A DNA stretch of 64,000 bases from Oncomelania hupensis (Eukaryota > Mollusca > Gastropoda > Littorinimorpha > Pomatiopsidae), in contig CM072513.1 in NCBI GenBank assembly GCA_036898135.1, positions 86,260,008 through 86,324,007 of the forward strand, in the 5' to 3' direction. The translations under genes were made by a program, and so were the position numbers. This document shows, piece by piece, positions 33,110-43,540 of this stretch; position 1 is the stretch's first letter, and every line of letters begins with the position of its first letter. The notes beneath the pieces were generated by a model. It worked only from the letters and a program-made list of their open reading frames with translations. It searched no databases and was not told where the DNA came from.

Positions 33110-33985
33110 GTGCATTATGTCAGATGCCCTTGCAGATCACGAAGGCACAGTCAGCATAGGGGGTAGAGCAATCTCCAACCTTCGTTTTGCGGGTGACATT
33201 GATGGATTGGCTTGAGAGGAACAAGAACTTGAACAGCTGGTACAGAGGCTTAACAACACCTCCAGAGCCTATGGAATGGAAATAAGTGCAGAGAAGACCA
33301 AAATGATGACCAACAACACCAATGGCATCAACACGGACATCAAAGTCCAAGGCCAATCCCTCAACACAGTGCATAGCTTCCAATATTTAGGAGCCATTGT
33401 ATCAGACAATGGGTCCCGACAGGAAGTCCTCTCCAGGATCGCACAAACAACTGCTGCCCTGGCAGGGTTGAAGCCCATTTGGAAAGACAGAAAGACAGTC
33501 TACATTCCAAGGTAGGACTGCTGCGCTCACTTGTCATCTCCATCTTCCTATACGCTTGCGAAACATGGACCCTCACAGCAGATCTACAACGAAGAATACA
33601 AAGCATGGAGATGAGGTGCCATAGAAGACTTCTGGGCATTTCCTATACCCAGCACATCACCAACGACGAAGTCCGACTGACCATCACACAAGCCACTGGA
33701 CAACACGATGATCTGCTCACAGTGGTGAAGAAACGGAAACTCCGATGGTATGGCCACGTCACCAGAGCATCAGGCCTTGCAAAGACCATTCTGCAAGGTA
33801 CAGTGCAAAGAAGCAGAAGAAGAGGGAGACCGAAAAAGAGGTGGGAGGACAACATTCGAGAATGGACTGGTTTGACACTGAGCGAAGCCATCAGGGTTGC
33901 TGAGGACAGATAAAGCTGGAGTACGCTGGTTAAACGATCATCTGTGGTGCCCTTACGACCTCCGATTTACGGCATAGGATAAGAT
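33110..33985 (+). pseudogene. 5'-truncated LINE RT fragment (endonuclease/RT type), copy 1
   Basis: Translations in shifting frames show the RT palm end and C-terminal domain: ISNLRFA followed by GDIDGL where an active copy has the YADD/FADD-type box, then GMEISAEKTKMMTNN, HSFQYLGAIVSDNGS, YACETWTLTADLQRRIQ, LRWYGHVTRASGLAKTILQG and RRGRPKKRWEDNIREWTGL. The catalytic Asp is mutated to Gly and stops are present. It ends in a 'ggataggata'-type tail. This resembles widespread invertebrate RTE-like or L2-like LINEs; the clade is uncertain. Confidence 0.8.
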
Positions 33986-34869
33986 AGGGATAGTTGTAAT
34001 CGAGTGTAAAATGTATAAACACTTGGTAATCTAGCACATATTGCGTGGTGTCGTGTTTTTTTCTTCTCTTTTTCTTCTTCTTTCTACATTCCTGACACGA
34101 TTCAAAATCTTCCGGACCCTTTGTCCTGTTCCATTTCCTCCATACTCCTCACTCCTCTCCATCCCTCGACTCACAACTCACTCTCACCCCTAGGAACCTA
34201 ACCGAACACGTGACAGATAACAGAATAAAGCAAAACCTACTTTGTTTACAAGCACCGACCATTGAAATACCGATAGAAATACTCTTTTACCGTACAATAC
34301 GGTTTCTTTTTCCTTGTTCCACGTTCTTCTTCTTGGGTTGAACAGCTACAATTAATAATGAGTGCGCTGATTCATTCTTTTTCGTAGAGAGTGTCACTTG
34401 AATTTCGTCAGCCTCTCTCACCCTCCATCTCCTTCTCCTTTTCCACCACCAACCCCCCCCCCTTCCTTCACCTCTCCCCCTTCCATCATCCACTCCTCCT
34501 CCCGCATCATTTTAAATTGTCCATTCTAGTCAGGGGAGGACTAGTAAACAGTTACTGCAGATAAAAACAGCAGATTAAAAGATTATCTCAACATTGTATT
34601 TTGTTAAAACGCTTTGTCAGGCGTTGCAAGCAAACTCTAATCTTAAAATTGCGCCTCGAGTGGTTAGCGTTAGATCCTGTATCGGCCAGCGCCTTGAGCA
34701 GCTCTTGAGCTGGAAAAGCGGTACATAAAATACGATAAACAAATGAAGAAACTAAATAGCCTAATAATGATTTTATTCGCAAAGCGCAAACCAAACTACA
34801 CGTTTACTCTAAGCGCTCGCACGAGTTTACACACAAATACAGACCTACTCGCCATGATAAACATAGTTA
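33986..34869. other. No feature recognised
   Basis: Pyrimidine-rich DNA and a CT-rich stretch near 34440-34500. A possible SINE-tail-like segment at 34620-34740 ('gcgccttgagcagctcttga') is not firm enough to name. Confidence 0.35.
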
Positions 34870-35547
34870 GGCTATGTTACGTTGAAACGCGAATGGTGCG
34901 TATGAAATGCGCACGATGTTATGTGTGAAGCGCGTGCAATGGTAGGCTTGTGTGTGACGCGCGCGATAGATCTGTTCGTTTTATTTTGCAACGCATGCAG
35001 TAATAGAGTGTATTTATCTTTGATTTGATTTTGCGTTGTTATTAGAAGAAGCTTTGTGTAACGTTGATGTTTTTAGTTGCTCGATATTGTTTGAGAACGT
35101 TCTCGAGTCGGTTGTTTACTATCGATCGAAGCGTGTGGATTATTCTGTTGGTTACCATGGAAGCTTCCATTCCAAATGAGGTTGTATGACGTGAGTCACG
35201 TGATGATGAAATTAATTTTGATTGGTTGTGGTGTTTTATGTAGATTATTCTCGATTTTTCCCGTGTATGTATAGACTATATAAGCGCCGCAATGTTAAAA
35301 AAGGAGAGAGTTGTTGATAGTAAGTTGGAAAGTGAAATTTGAGAGTGAAAATGCGATTGTATGCAGTTGTTGATGTGTGCTGAATAAAAGTGGAAAACTT
35401 CATACGTCGACTTTGTGACTTGTATGCTGCTTGAGCGGGTTGCGTGAATAAACGAATCTGAGTTACACAACTATCAGGAATTCAAGCATCGGGGCTGAAT
35501 CAGATACTGATAGAAAACACCAACATCAAACGGAGTGTAACAGGCTA
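34870..35547 (+). mobile_element. Solo LTR with 5 bp target duplication
   Basis: Body 34875-35542 (668 bp) begins tgttac and ends gtaaca, flanked by identical ggcta (34870-34874 and 35543-35547). It holds a TATA-like tatataag at about 35276 and polyadenylation-like gaataaa at about 35380 and 35445, in the order expected for U3-R-U5. No internal pol sequence remains, so it is read as the product of LTR-LTR recombination. A palindrome, gagaacgttctc, lies at 35093-35104. The LTR is unrelated in sequence to that at 3703. Confidence 0.8.
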
Positions 35548-35603
35548 GGATAATTATAACAAATGAAAAACAAAACTAAGCAGCAAAATAAATAAAATTA
35601 GAT

Positions 35604-35606
<3 letters not shown>

Positions 35607-35663
<57 letters not shown>
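35607..35663 (+). repeat. (TC)n microsatellite
   Basis: About 28 TC units. 35664-36042 shows only a short (ca)n run near 35796. Confidence 0.95.
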
Positions 35664-35664
<1 letters not shown>

Positions 35665-36042
35665 ATACATATATTGCTAGCTTTATACTAAATTACGTAT
35701 AGACCTAACTTAACGTTCTTCACCATTAAAAACAGTGTTACACGACTCCGCTAAAGCAGACTACCTGTAATAATTATATATCTTTACAAAACACATACAC
35801 ACACACACACACGCACATACACATTGAAAGTAGTGTAGGCCCTACCTTCAACAAGAAGACTGACCACCGTTCCATGCAAATGGACCTAAGATACTGTAAG
35901 AACTAGCTTATTTATAGGGCTTACAACAACAGGGTACAATGGAACAGGTCTTATGACCTGCTTACCATACAGTACACCTGAGACTGATGGGACCTGCACC
36001 CTGAATTCTGAATAAGAGGCCTGGTCATTGTGCCAGCTAGGT

Positions 36043-36242
36043 TGTTGTTGTTGTTTGTAGATTAAAGTCACACGACACTTTCGCATATAGGTGACTACTG
36101 GACCGATTTATACTGACACCAGCGGGCCAGTTGTTGGTAAAGGGGAAAATAATATGATCACACGTTGACCAATCCGGGATTCGAACCAGCGACCTTTCGG
36201 TTACTAGCAAGACGCTCTTACCAACTGAGCTACCCGGCCCCA
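36043..36242 (-). repeat. tRNA-derived SINE (family B), complete
   Basis: Minus strand: gggtagctcagttggtaaga (A box), then ggttcgaatcccgg (B box), a body shared with 29512-29672, and a (aac)n tail at 36043-36055. A tRNA B-box-like gaggttcgaatcccgt near 36420 may belong to another short SINE. Confidence 0.85.
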
Positions 36243-36469
36243 CTAATAGCCAGCTAGGCTTGAACTATACGCCTGTTATCCTTCCTGACTAACGCACGCT
36301 TAGTCGAGTTTGACTTTTCAGTATTCATAAAATAATTGTTTGTATAGCCCATGGACCGCTGACCCTCCACCGCCTTAGCTTAACTCAGTGTGATAACGTT
36401 TGCTTGGCAAGTCGATGACAGAGGTTCGAATCCCGTGGTGAGCAACCTTATTGAGTTATAACTGAGTCC

Positions 36470-37555
36470 TATCCTATCCCATCCCGTAACTCGGAGGTCG
36501 TAAGGGCACCACAGATGATCGTTTAATCAGCGTACTCCATCTTTCCCTGTCCTCAGCAACCCTGATGGTTTCGCTCAGTTTCAAACCAGTCCATTCTCGA
36601 ATGTTGTCCTCCCACCTCTTTTTCGGTCTCCATTTTCTTATACCTCCTTGCAATGTGCCTTGCAGGATGGTCTTTGCAAGACCTGATGATCTGGTGACGT
36701 GGCCAAACCATCGGAGTTTCCGTTTCTTCACCACTGTGAGCAGGTCATCGTGTTGTCCAATGGCTTGTGTGATGGTCTGTCGGACTTCGTCGTTGGTGAT
36801 GTGCTGGGTATAGGAAATGCCCAGAAGTCTTCTGTAGCACCTTATCTCCATGCTTTGTATTCTTCGTTGTAGGTCTGCTGTGAGGGTCCATGTTTCGCAA
36901 GCGTATAGGAAGATGGAAATGACAAGGGAGCGCAGCAGTCCGACCTTGGAATGTAGGCTGATGGTCTTGTCTTTCCAAGTTGGCCTCGCCAAGGCAGCAG
37001 TTGTTTGTGCGATCCTGGAGAGGACTTCCTGTCGGGACCCATTGTCTGATACAATGGCTTCTAAATATTGGAAGCTATGCACCGTATTGAGGGATTGACC
37101 TTGGACTTTGATGTGTTTATGCCATTGGTGTTGTTGGTCATCATTTTGGTCTTCTCTGTACTTATTTCCATTCCATAGGCTCTGGAGGTGGTGTCAAGCC
37201 TCTGTACCAGCTGTTCAAGTTCTTGTTCCGCTCCAGCCAATCCCTCAATGTCATCCGCAAAACGAAGGTTGGAGATTGCTCTACCCCCTATGCTGACTGT
37301 GCGTTCGTGATCTGCAAGGAAATCTGACATGATGCGTTCTAGGAAGACACTGAAGAGTGTTGGAGAGAGTAGGCATCACTGACGCAAACCGATTGTGGTT
37401 CTGAACCAGTTTCCGATGACGCTGTTGTGGAGGACTGCACTGGTAGCCATGTCATACAGGCTTTTGATGACTTCAATAATTTTATGGCTGATGTTGTACA
37501 CTCTCATGGTTGCCCACAGAGCTGCATGCCAGATTCGGTCAAATTGAGTCAGGGC
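36470..37555 (-). pseudogene. 5'-truncated LINE RT fragment, copy 2
   Basis: Same family as 33110-33985, longer at its 5' end. The RT box is intact as LRFADDIEGLAG, followed by the same EKTKMMTNN, YACETWTLTADLQRRIQ and KKRWEDNIREWTGL motifs. Upstream, the region around 37380-37550 encodes the part before the catalytic box, with stops. The 5' end abuts an (aaaat)n tract at 37562-37600. The 3' end is a 'gggataggatagg' tail. Confidence 0.82.
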
Positions 37556-38274
37556 CTATAATTAAAATAAAATAAAATAAAATAAAATAAAATAATATAA
37601 TATAAATCACCCAATACCTGTTCGACAACAACCAGTTTCTTATATATGTATATGTTTACAACGCACGAATAGTATAGTTGGGCCTCTTCCCATTCTTTGC
37701 CGGGTGGGTGGTTAGGTGGGGGACTGTCACACTCACCCGGGTGAGACTATTATATTGTAACGCTTTATGTTGTGGAAAGAACATAGCCAGATTAAAAGGT
37801 CCCAATACGAAGGCTTTGTTTAGGCTACTTTTGACCAAAACGGGTTTACCCTAAAATTCGCATTGTTATTACATTGAACAATGATAAAATGGGCTTTTCG
37901 TTTTCGATGCTCAAACCAACCGTCAAAGTTTAAATTTTCCATTTCAGTTCTGACCACAGGCGCTTAGATAACAAAAGGGAGACGCGTCGCTGGCATAGGC
38001 GCTGGCGTGTCCAGATACAAGCGCCTGTACTTCTGTGTGGGTTGTGGGTGCTTGATGCCCTCGTGAGCGCCGTTCCGCATTTTGGATGGCTCCAGTTCGC
38101 TGGTGGAGAGAGAAATCATGGACCCTATATACTAAATATAGAGTCCATGGAGAAATGCAGTGCGTTGCAGACTTCATGACCAGGTTAGGAGGCACAGTAG
38201 ACACTGAAGGCCTAAAACGTAGTACTTACCCAGCATTTGAAGATACAATAAAAACAGGCCTAAATATTATATGT
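37556..38274. other. (AAAAT)n tract, then no feature recognised
   Basis: An aaaat repeat is at 37562-37600. A small hairpin at about 38115-38150 is built from 'ctatat act aaatatag'. No gene. Confidence 0.4.
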
Positions 38275-38810
38275 AAATAGCAGGGATGTTGCTAGGAAAT
38301 TTTTTCTTCTGCGATTTGGCCGAAACAGCCGTGAAACTTTCGGCTTTTTACAGAAAGTTTCGGCTCTTTCTTCCAATTTAAAGCAGTCTTACAAGTTTTT
38401 TTGACTAGATTCACTACGTTAACGTGCACCCTCCACCTCCATATATTAAAGGTGTTCTGTGGATGCATTTTTGTAATAAAACATGATTTTAAAAGTGGAA
38501 TAAGAACATTGAAAAGAAATTTTATTTTTTAAAATTTTAGACACACAAAAACAATAAAAAAAAATTTAGACTGTGCCTTGACAGACCACCATACTGTCAG
38601 AGTTTCTGGGTTTAACCTTAGTAATTATCGAATCCTCACCTAAACTGCAAGTGTACAGCACAGGAATATCGCAAAAATGGACAAAATTGAGCCGATTCAC
38701 CCGTGAAAACTTCGGCTCGGCGGGCCGACATGACGGACAGTTTATCGGTTTTTTAATAAAAATGTCGGCTAAAAGCCGAAGATCCGACCCAAACGACATC
38801 CCTGAAATAG
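38275..38810. mobile_element. 524 bp non-autonomous DNA transposon (MITE) with 6 bp TSD
   Basis: The body is 38281-38804. Left end cagggatgttg; right end, read in reverse, cagggatgtcg, so the terminal inverted repeats match at 10 of 11 bases. Both sides carry aaatag as a perfect 6 bp target duplication. Inside, 'tttcggct' and 'gccgaa' motifs recur near both ends. The cagggatg terminus resembles hAT-type ends, but hAT elements usually give 8 bp duplications, so the superfamily is open. No transposase. Confidence 0.8.
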
Positions 38811-39107
38811 TTAATAACAGCAGTGAGAGCAGAAACGGTGCAGGCCTCTTTAATGGGGCCAGACTGGACACATTGTGGCAGAAAAAAGATTGTATGTTTG
38901 ATTTGAACGCCGGCTTGCCCGACCTACGCAACAAAACTTGAACTGACAACAGAGTCCACGGGAGAGGCCTGGAGTCCGAAAGCGACCTGCGAAAGCGACC
39001 TGCGAGTTTATACATAAATCTCGCTCAAACATTAAACTCTGCAAAGCCTCTACTCCCCTGTAAACAAACAGATCTCTTTCCACTAAAGAGTCAACATTGA
39101 CTCTTGC

Positions 39108-39230
39108 TGAGTGTCAGAGATCTATCAAACATATAACTGTGAGTAGGCATAGGTCCTCAACAGCCTTTGACACTCAGAATGTGTCAGCGTCCTTTCTGGC
39201 CAACTGCTGCTATAAGCTTAGTACGTAGCA
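39108..39230. repeat. Dispersed repeat, copy 1 (pair at 63705-63825)
   Basis: Shares 'gagtgtcagagatctaac/tcaa', 'caacagcct' and 'aagcttag' in the same order and spacing with 63705-63825. Diverged; family unknown. Confidence 0.45.
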
Positions 39231-39449
39231 GCCCTAAAGCAGCAAAAGGTCAATTAAGTTTACGGCGAAATGTTCTCGCAGGTTTTTAACGAAAGTGACT
39301 AGACTGCTTTGGCAAATACTTTAGTTTACAGAACGACAAGTTAGACTTGTAAGAATAAAGTTCGCAAAATAATAAGGGTTACAAGTACAAAGAGATTCAA
39401 ATAAGAACATTTGTGTGGTTCTCTTATTTATAAAACAACAATTAAGTTA

Positions 39450-39453
39450 CCCC

Positions 39454-39506
<53 letters not shown>
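39450..39506 (+). repeat. Poly-C followed by (TC)n
   Basis: About 15 C and about 20 TC units. Confidence 0.9.
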
Positions 39507-39508
<2 letters not shown>

Positions 39509-39754
39509 AGCAACGTCTCAGTCTTAAGGTTCCACCACATATTCACAATTAACGTCCAGGTTTTTAGATCAGACCTGCCTACCTCAGATTTTCAGTTTCA
39601 GTATTCTGACTGGCAAAATGTGGTATTCTGGGACCAAAATTCGTATTTTCACTCTCGTCGAATCGACGCATTCGCAAGTATGAATTTAACAATTGTAAAT
39701 GTAACTTAGTCTAATATATATTCATCCTCGGTGTAAGGGTGAATTTCCTTCGAA

Positions 39755-39920
39755 GAGTTTTTAAGAAAAAAAGGTAAGGTAGGTGACTGATCTAGCGAAG
39801 AAGAAGATAGTACAGTAGATTGATAGAACAGAGTAGGAATGAAAAAGTACAAATGAGAAAGACAGCAACAGTGGGAATTTAAAGCACTAAATTTCCAGAA
39901 AGTGGAGATACTATTTATAA
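39755..39920 (-). repeat. LINE 3'-UTR fragment, minus orientation
   Basis: Matches the 22930-23050 and 29950-30110 parts of the LINE 3' UTR family ('gaatttaaagcactaaattt', 'ggagatactatttata'). It abuts an opposite-orientation copy at 39930. Confidence 0.65.
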
Positions 39921-39929
39921 AACTCCTCA

Positions 39930-40320
39930 TTTGTGTGTGGGGTCTGTTGGATCAGCTTGGAAATATTGTACGCTTTCTGCCAGATGGTCACTGGGGATTC
40001 CTATGATGTTATTATTTGGCAATGCAGGCATTTTATATGTATGTGTTTTATTGATATTTTATAATGATGTTTATATTCTATTTTGTTTTTGTAAACGGGG
40101 GTTCGATAAATTAGAATATAGCCTCAGCGTCCCCTGCGTGGGATGTCTATTGTAAAGTGACCGGCTGGTGGAATGCCTTCAGTGTTGCTATTATGGTTGT
40201 TTCGGCAGATCTTTTATGCGGATCAAGAGCGAGTCCTCTTTCAGCGAAGTTGTGGTCCTGATTTGGCTATACTGGTCCTGATTTGGCTCGGAAGAGTCCG
40301 CTGGACCTAAAGCAATAATC
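39930..40320 (+). repeat. LINE 3'-UTR copy, plus orientation
   Basis: Contains the family blocks in order: 'acgctttctgccagatggtc', 'aaacgggggttcgataaatt', 'gtcccctgcgtgggatgtct', 'tggtcctgatttggctcgga', 'agtccgctggacctaaagca', then a taatg-type tail. Confidence 0.75.
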
Positions 40321-40559
40321 ATGTAATATAATGTAATGTAATTCATGTTTGTCTGCATGATGGCCTACAGTACCCGCACCCAGGACTTCGACTTTGCGGT
40401 GAAATGGGGACTGCCGTACTTGAGAATAATTATCTGCTGCAACCACTGAGCTGTAGTGACTGCAACGTGCTGCTTTTGCCAATGTGTGTGCAGGGCCAGA
40501 AAGGGCAGCGCTGCTCCCAACGGCGTAGGTCTAGAGGCCCTTCCCGGCATGCAGTACCG

Positions 40560-40690
40560 GAAGTCACGCCTACGCTGGAAAAGAGAGATAGCAATAGTGG
40601 GCTCTGTACGCCAAAGCTCATAGAGTTACTAAAGGAGGCCTTTTATTGCAATTTATGGCTGTTTTATGAGCTTTTTAAAAAGCACAACAC
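40560..40690 (+). repeat. Dispersed repeat R1, copy 1 (inverted pair at 56690-56800)
   Basis: A 42 bp core, from ccttttattgcaatttatgg to the 'gctgttttatgagctttt' end, matches 56700-56742 in reverse. Weaker flanking similarity includes 'agagat' and 'tgggct' blocks. The two copies face each other across the Polinton. Confidence 0.6.
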
Positions 40691-40777
40691 GCTCCGCGAT
40701 GTTGAATTATTATAATATATGCTCTTTTAAACATCTTAAAATAAAGATAAGAGTGTCTTTAGTTTAATGTATTCTAT

Positions 40778-40820
40778 GTGGTGCCCCTACGACCTCCGAG
40801 TTACGGGATAGGATAGGAAC
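40778..40820 (+). repeat. LINE 3' tail fragment
   Basis: 'gtggtgcccctacgacctcc' followed by 'gagttacgggataggatagg', the 3' end of the family at 33110-33985. Confidence 0.65.
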
Positions 40821-42006
40821 ATCGTACATAATACACGACCACATACGCATGCATAGCTCAAAAAAGCATTCATTTTGGACCTATGGTTAAAGGGGAGTAA
40901 TCCAATAAAGTATTATGCATTCAGAAAATGTTGCAAGTGAAGTTGTGGTTGCTTCCCTTTAACAAGACAGTCTATGCACAAGCCAACCCAAAGTACACAT
41001 GTACCACAAACCTAGCTTCGATACGTGTTACGGTGACCTTGACGTGACTAAGCAACTGAGCACAACATAGAAAATCACGCCATACCGGTTTAGCAGGCTT
41101 TGCGCAGTAATTTGTCATCAATTATTATATGTTTGATGACTTAGTGTCATAAATAAATGATAGTGGATGTTGGTATTAGGATATATATGGTTATTTATGA
41201 TATAAGAGTTAGGTTAAGTTTATTAATTATAATTAATTATAAGCACTCAGACTGCTTTTGATAGGACCTATTTTTTTAGCGGATGTTTTCTATAGTTAGA
41301 AGGTGCAGTCTAAAGCAGAGCTGTTCGAGTACTTTCTTTCACTGCTGGGGTGTTTTGTTGAGTTCAGACGTGTAGTGTATGTGTTTTAAAATAGTGAGCA
41401 AAGGTGCGTTATATTCTTGGTAAATAGTAATGATGATTATGAACAATCTATTTCAATGCAAGTACTGTAAAGATTTCTTTTTAAGCCTAAAGAAGATAAC
41501 AAATATTAATACTGAAGAAATGACAGACAAGAACTATAATAATGCTGTTTTATCGGCTTCAGTAAGACCGTCCATTTCTTAACAGAAGGTAAAATCGTGA
41601 AATTTAAAATTCTCTTTATTTAGAAGGAAATACCTTCAACAACTGTTGTTATGACGAGACCTTCAGGTTTCTTTGTTTTTGTTAAATCTAATGAATTTTC
41701 ATAGCTAGTGTGAACAGAGCGATGTAACAATGACGCTGTGTTTTTCAACAACAACAGCCATTGTTAAGTAAGCCTCATTATTTTGCTAATTATCCTAAGT
41801 TTCACAGGTTAAATATTCCACTAAGAGAGCTCATAATCAAATCTAAAAAAATTATTCAGTTTATGACAGAAGATAAGGCATTTCGAGCAAAATGGCAGAG
41901 CTTAGAATAAATTCTGTAAAAAAAACAGGGTGAAACAGGTTAAAAACGGCAGCAAAAAACAAAGGAATCAACGTATTGATTACTAGACCCAAACCTGGCG
42001 AGACTG
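40821..42006. other. No feature recognised
   Basis: AT-rich DNA between the LINE tail and the 84 bp tandem repeat. I looked for a Polinton terminal inverted repeat here and found none. Confidence 0.4.
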
Positions 42007-42174
42007 TAGAAGGGCATGGCCAAAAACCAGGCCATATCGGAACGCGGGACGTTTTTTATTTTTAGCCAAGGATTCCACTGCATGACTCAGTAGAAGGGCA
42101 TGGCCAAAAACCAGGCCATATCGGAACGCTGGACGTTTTTTATTTTTAGCCAAGGATTCCACTGCATGACTCAC
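42007..42174. repeat. Two tandem 84 bp units
   Basis: The units 42007-42090 and 42091-42174 differ at a single visible base (cgcggg against cgctgg). The unit contains the inverted pair tggcc...ggcca. The period is a multiple of three, so a repeated 28-codon ORF appears on the minus strand; it is not credible as a gene. Confidence 0.9.
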
Positions 42175-42709
42175 ACTTGTTCACTCTTGTCTTCACCTCG
42201 CTCGTCAACTACAAAGGGGTTGCCAATGTGCGACTCCGCTATTGAACTATGACTCCCCCCCCCTTCCACTCCCCATCCCAATTGCATTCACAACAATTAC
42301 TCAAAACGCAACAAGCATGATGAGACTTTTTTCCCTCCCTCCACCCTCAGACTCCCAAACCCACCACCCCTCACTTACCACCCCTCACTCCCTCCCCATC
42401 ACCCACCTCCCCATCACCCATCCCCTCACACTCCCTCCCCATCACCCACTTTCCCCTCACCCATCCCCATCATCACCACCCCTCCCCCCATTCACACATG
42501 CGCCTTAAACAATGGCGATGATCCTAAAGGGAGGTAATAACTATTATACATTCGCAAAAGTGAGAGTAGTTGTTGCTTTTCTTTGTTCAGCTCTCTCTCT
42601 CTTACCCTTATTATTAAGTGTCTTTTACATCAAGCCATTTGACTCTTTACCATCACCCAATAACATTAAGCCTTTCCCTCATCATTATCATCATCATCAT
42701 CATCATATT

Positions 42710-42741
<32 letters not shown>

Positions 42742-43003
42742 ATTATTATTATTGGTTAATTAAACTCAAGGGGCGTGAAGGTGGTTGAGGTTAAAGGTAC
42801 TTAAGTTAGGTAACTTTGATAATTATTTATAAGTTGACTTTAACACTTTAGAAAGTATTTACAAAATGACTTACTGGTCTTTAGCAAGTAACTTCTATCT
42901 TATAACAATTAAATTATACAAGTGTAAAAGAAGAACTTCAGATTGTTCCGCCAGACACAGAACCATTAAGATTTCCTAATTAAGAAAATAAAAAAGACTA
43001 AAA
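42175..43003. other. Left flank of the Polinton: C-rich tract and (ATC)n
   Basis: A C-rich 'cacccctc'-type stretch at about 42250-42500 and an (atc)n microsatellite at 42680-42730. From about 42780 the sequence becomes AT-rich like the element, so its left end probably lies between here and 43003. No inverted repeat pairing with the right flank was seen. Confidence 0.4.
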
Positions 43004-43432
43004 ATGACGGACACAGAAAGGTTCTGTAAGGAAATGGAAATGCTCTTTAATTCTCCCCACTTTCATATGTTAGAAGATGAACGCTGGAAAATCTTTTTCG
43101 AATGCAGACTATATGATCCAGATATTTATAATGATTTTTCTGACCCATTCACTGGACAATATGAAATAAATGAAGATTACAAAGTTAAATGCAAAAGTGA
43201 CTTCTCAATAGTCTTTCATAAACTTACAAAAGAAGAATACAACAAAAGTGACTTGTACCCAAAATCATATTACTTTAAATATTTTTGGTTACATTTTATT
43301 AAACAAGTTCGCAAACTAAATCCTCATGTAGTCAAACAAACTGTTTGTGATTGTGGACCCGACTGCGAATGTGATCATGACTGTGAGCATGATTGTTATT
43401 GTTTTTGCAAATGTGATGGCTTTTCATATTAA
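43004..43432 (+). CDS. Small Cys-rich C-terminal protein, unknown function
   Basis: 142 codons. The body is acidic and aromatic-rich. The last 30 residues hold nine cysteines with alternating Asp/His/Glu (CDCGPDCECDHDC and CYCFCKC), suggesting a metal-binding tail. The start, atgacggacacagaaag, is almost the same as that of the polymerase gene 537 bp downstream (atgacggacacaaaaag), so both proteins begin MTDT; this hints at a duplicated start region or shared regulatory sequence. It is the first gene of the element, in tandem with the polymerase. I recognise no family. Confidence 0.75.
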   Translation: MTDTERFCKEMEMLFNSPHFHMLEDERWKIFFECRLYDPDIYNDFSDPFTGQYEINEDYKVKCKSDFSIVFHKLTKEEYNKSDLYPKSYYFKYFWLHFIKQVRKLNPHVVKQTVCDCGPDCECDHDCEHDCYCFCKCDGFSY

Positions 43433-43540
43433 AGTTAGGGTTAGTTTTTTTTTTGTTTTGTTTTGTTTTTTTTTTAATTCAATTTATTCAGTTTAAAGTT
43501 GTTTTAAAATACTATTTAAAGTTTTGTTATCAGTATAAAA

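Noticed and set aside
35093..35107. Heat-shock element as evidence for a host gene at 35 kb
   Set aside because: The surrounding sequence is a solo LTR bounded by a 5 bp duplication, and no ORF follows.
41983..42174. 63-codon ORF with a repeated 28-residue unit
   Set aside because: It is the translation of an 84 bp tandem duplication with no other support.
43436..43450. Telomere-like ttagggttag after the first Polinton gene
   Set aside because: A single short occurrence in AT-rich DNA; chance is sufficient.
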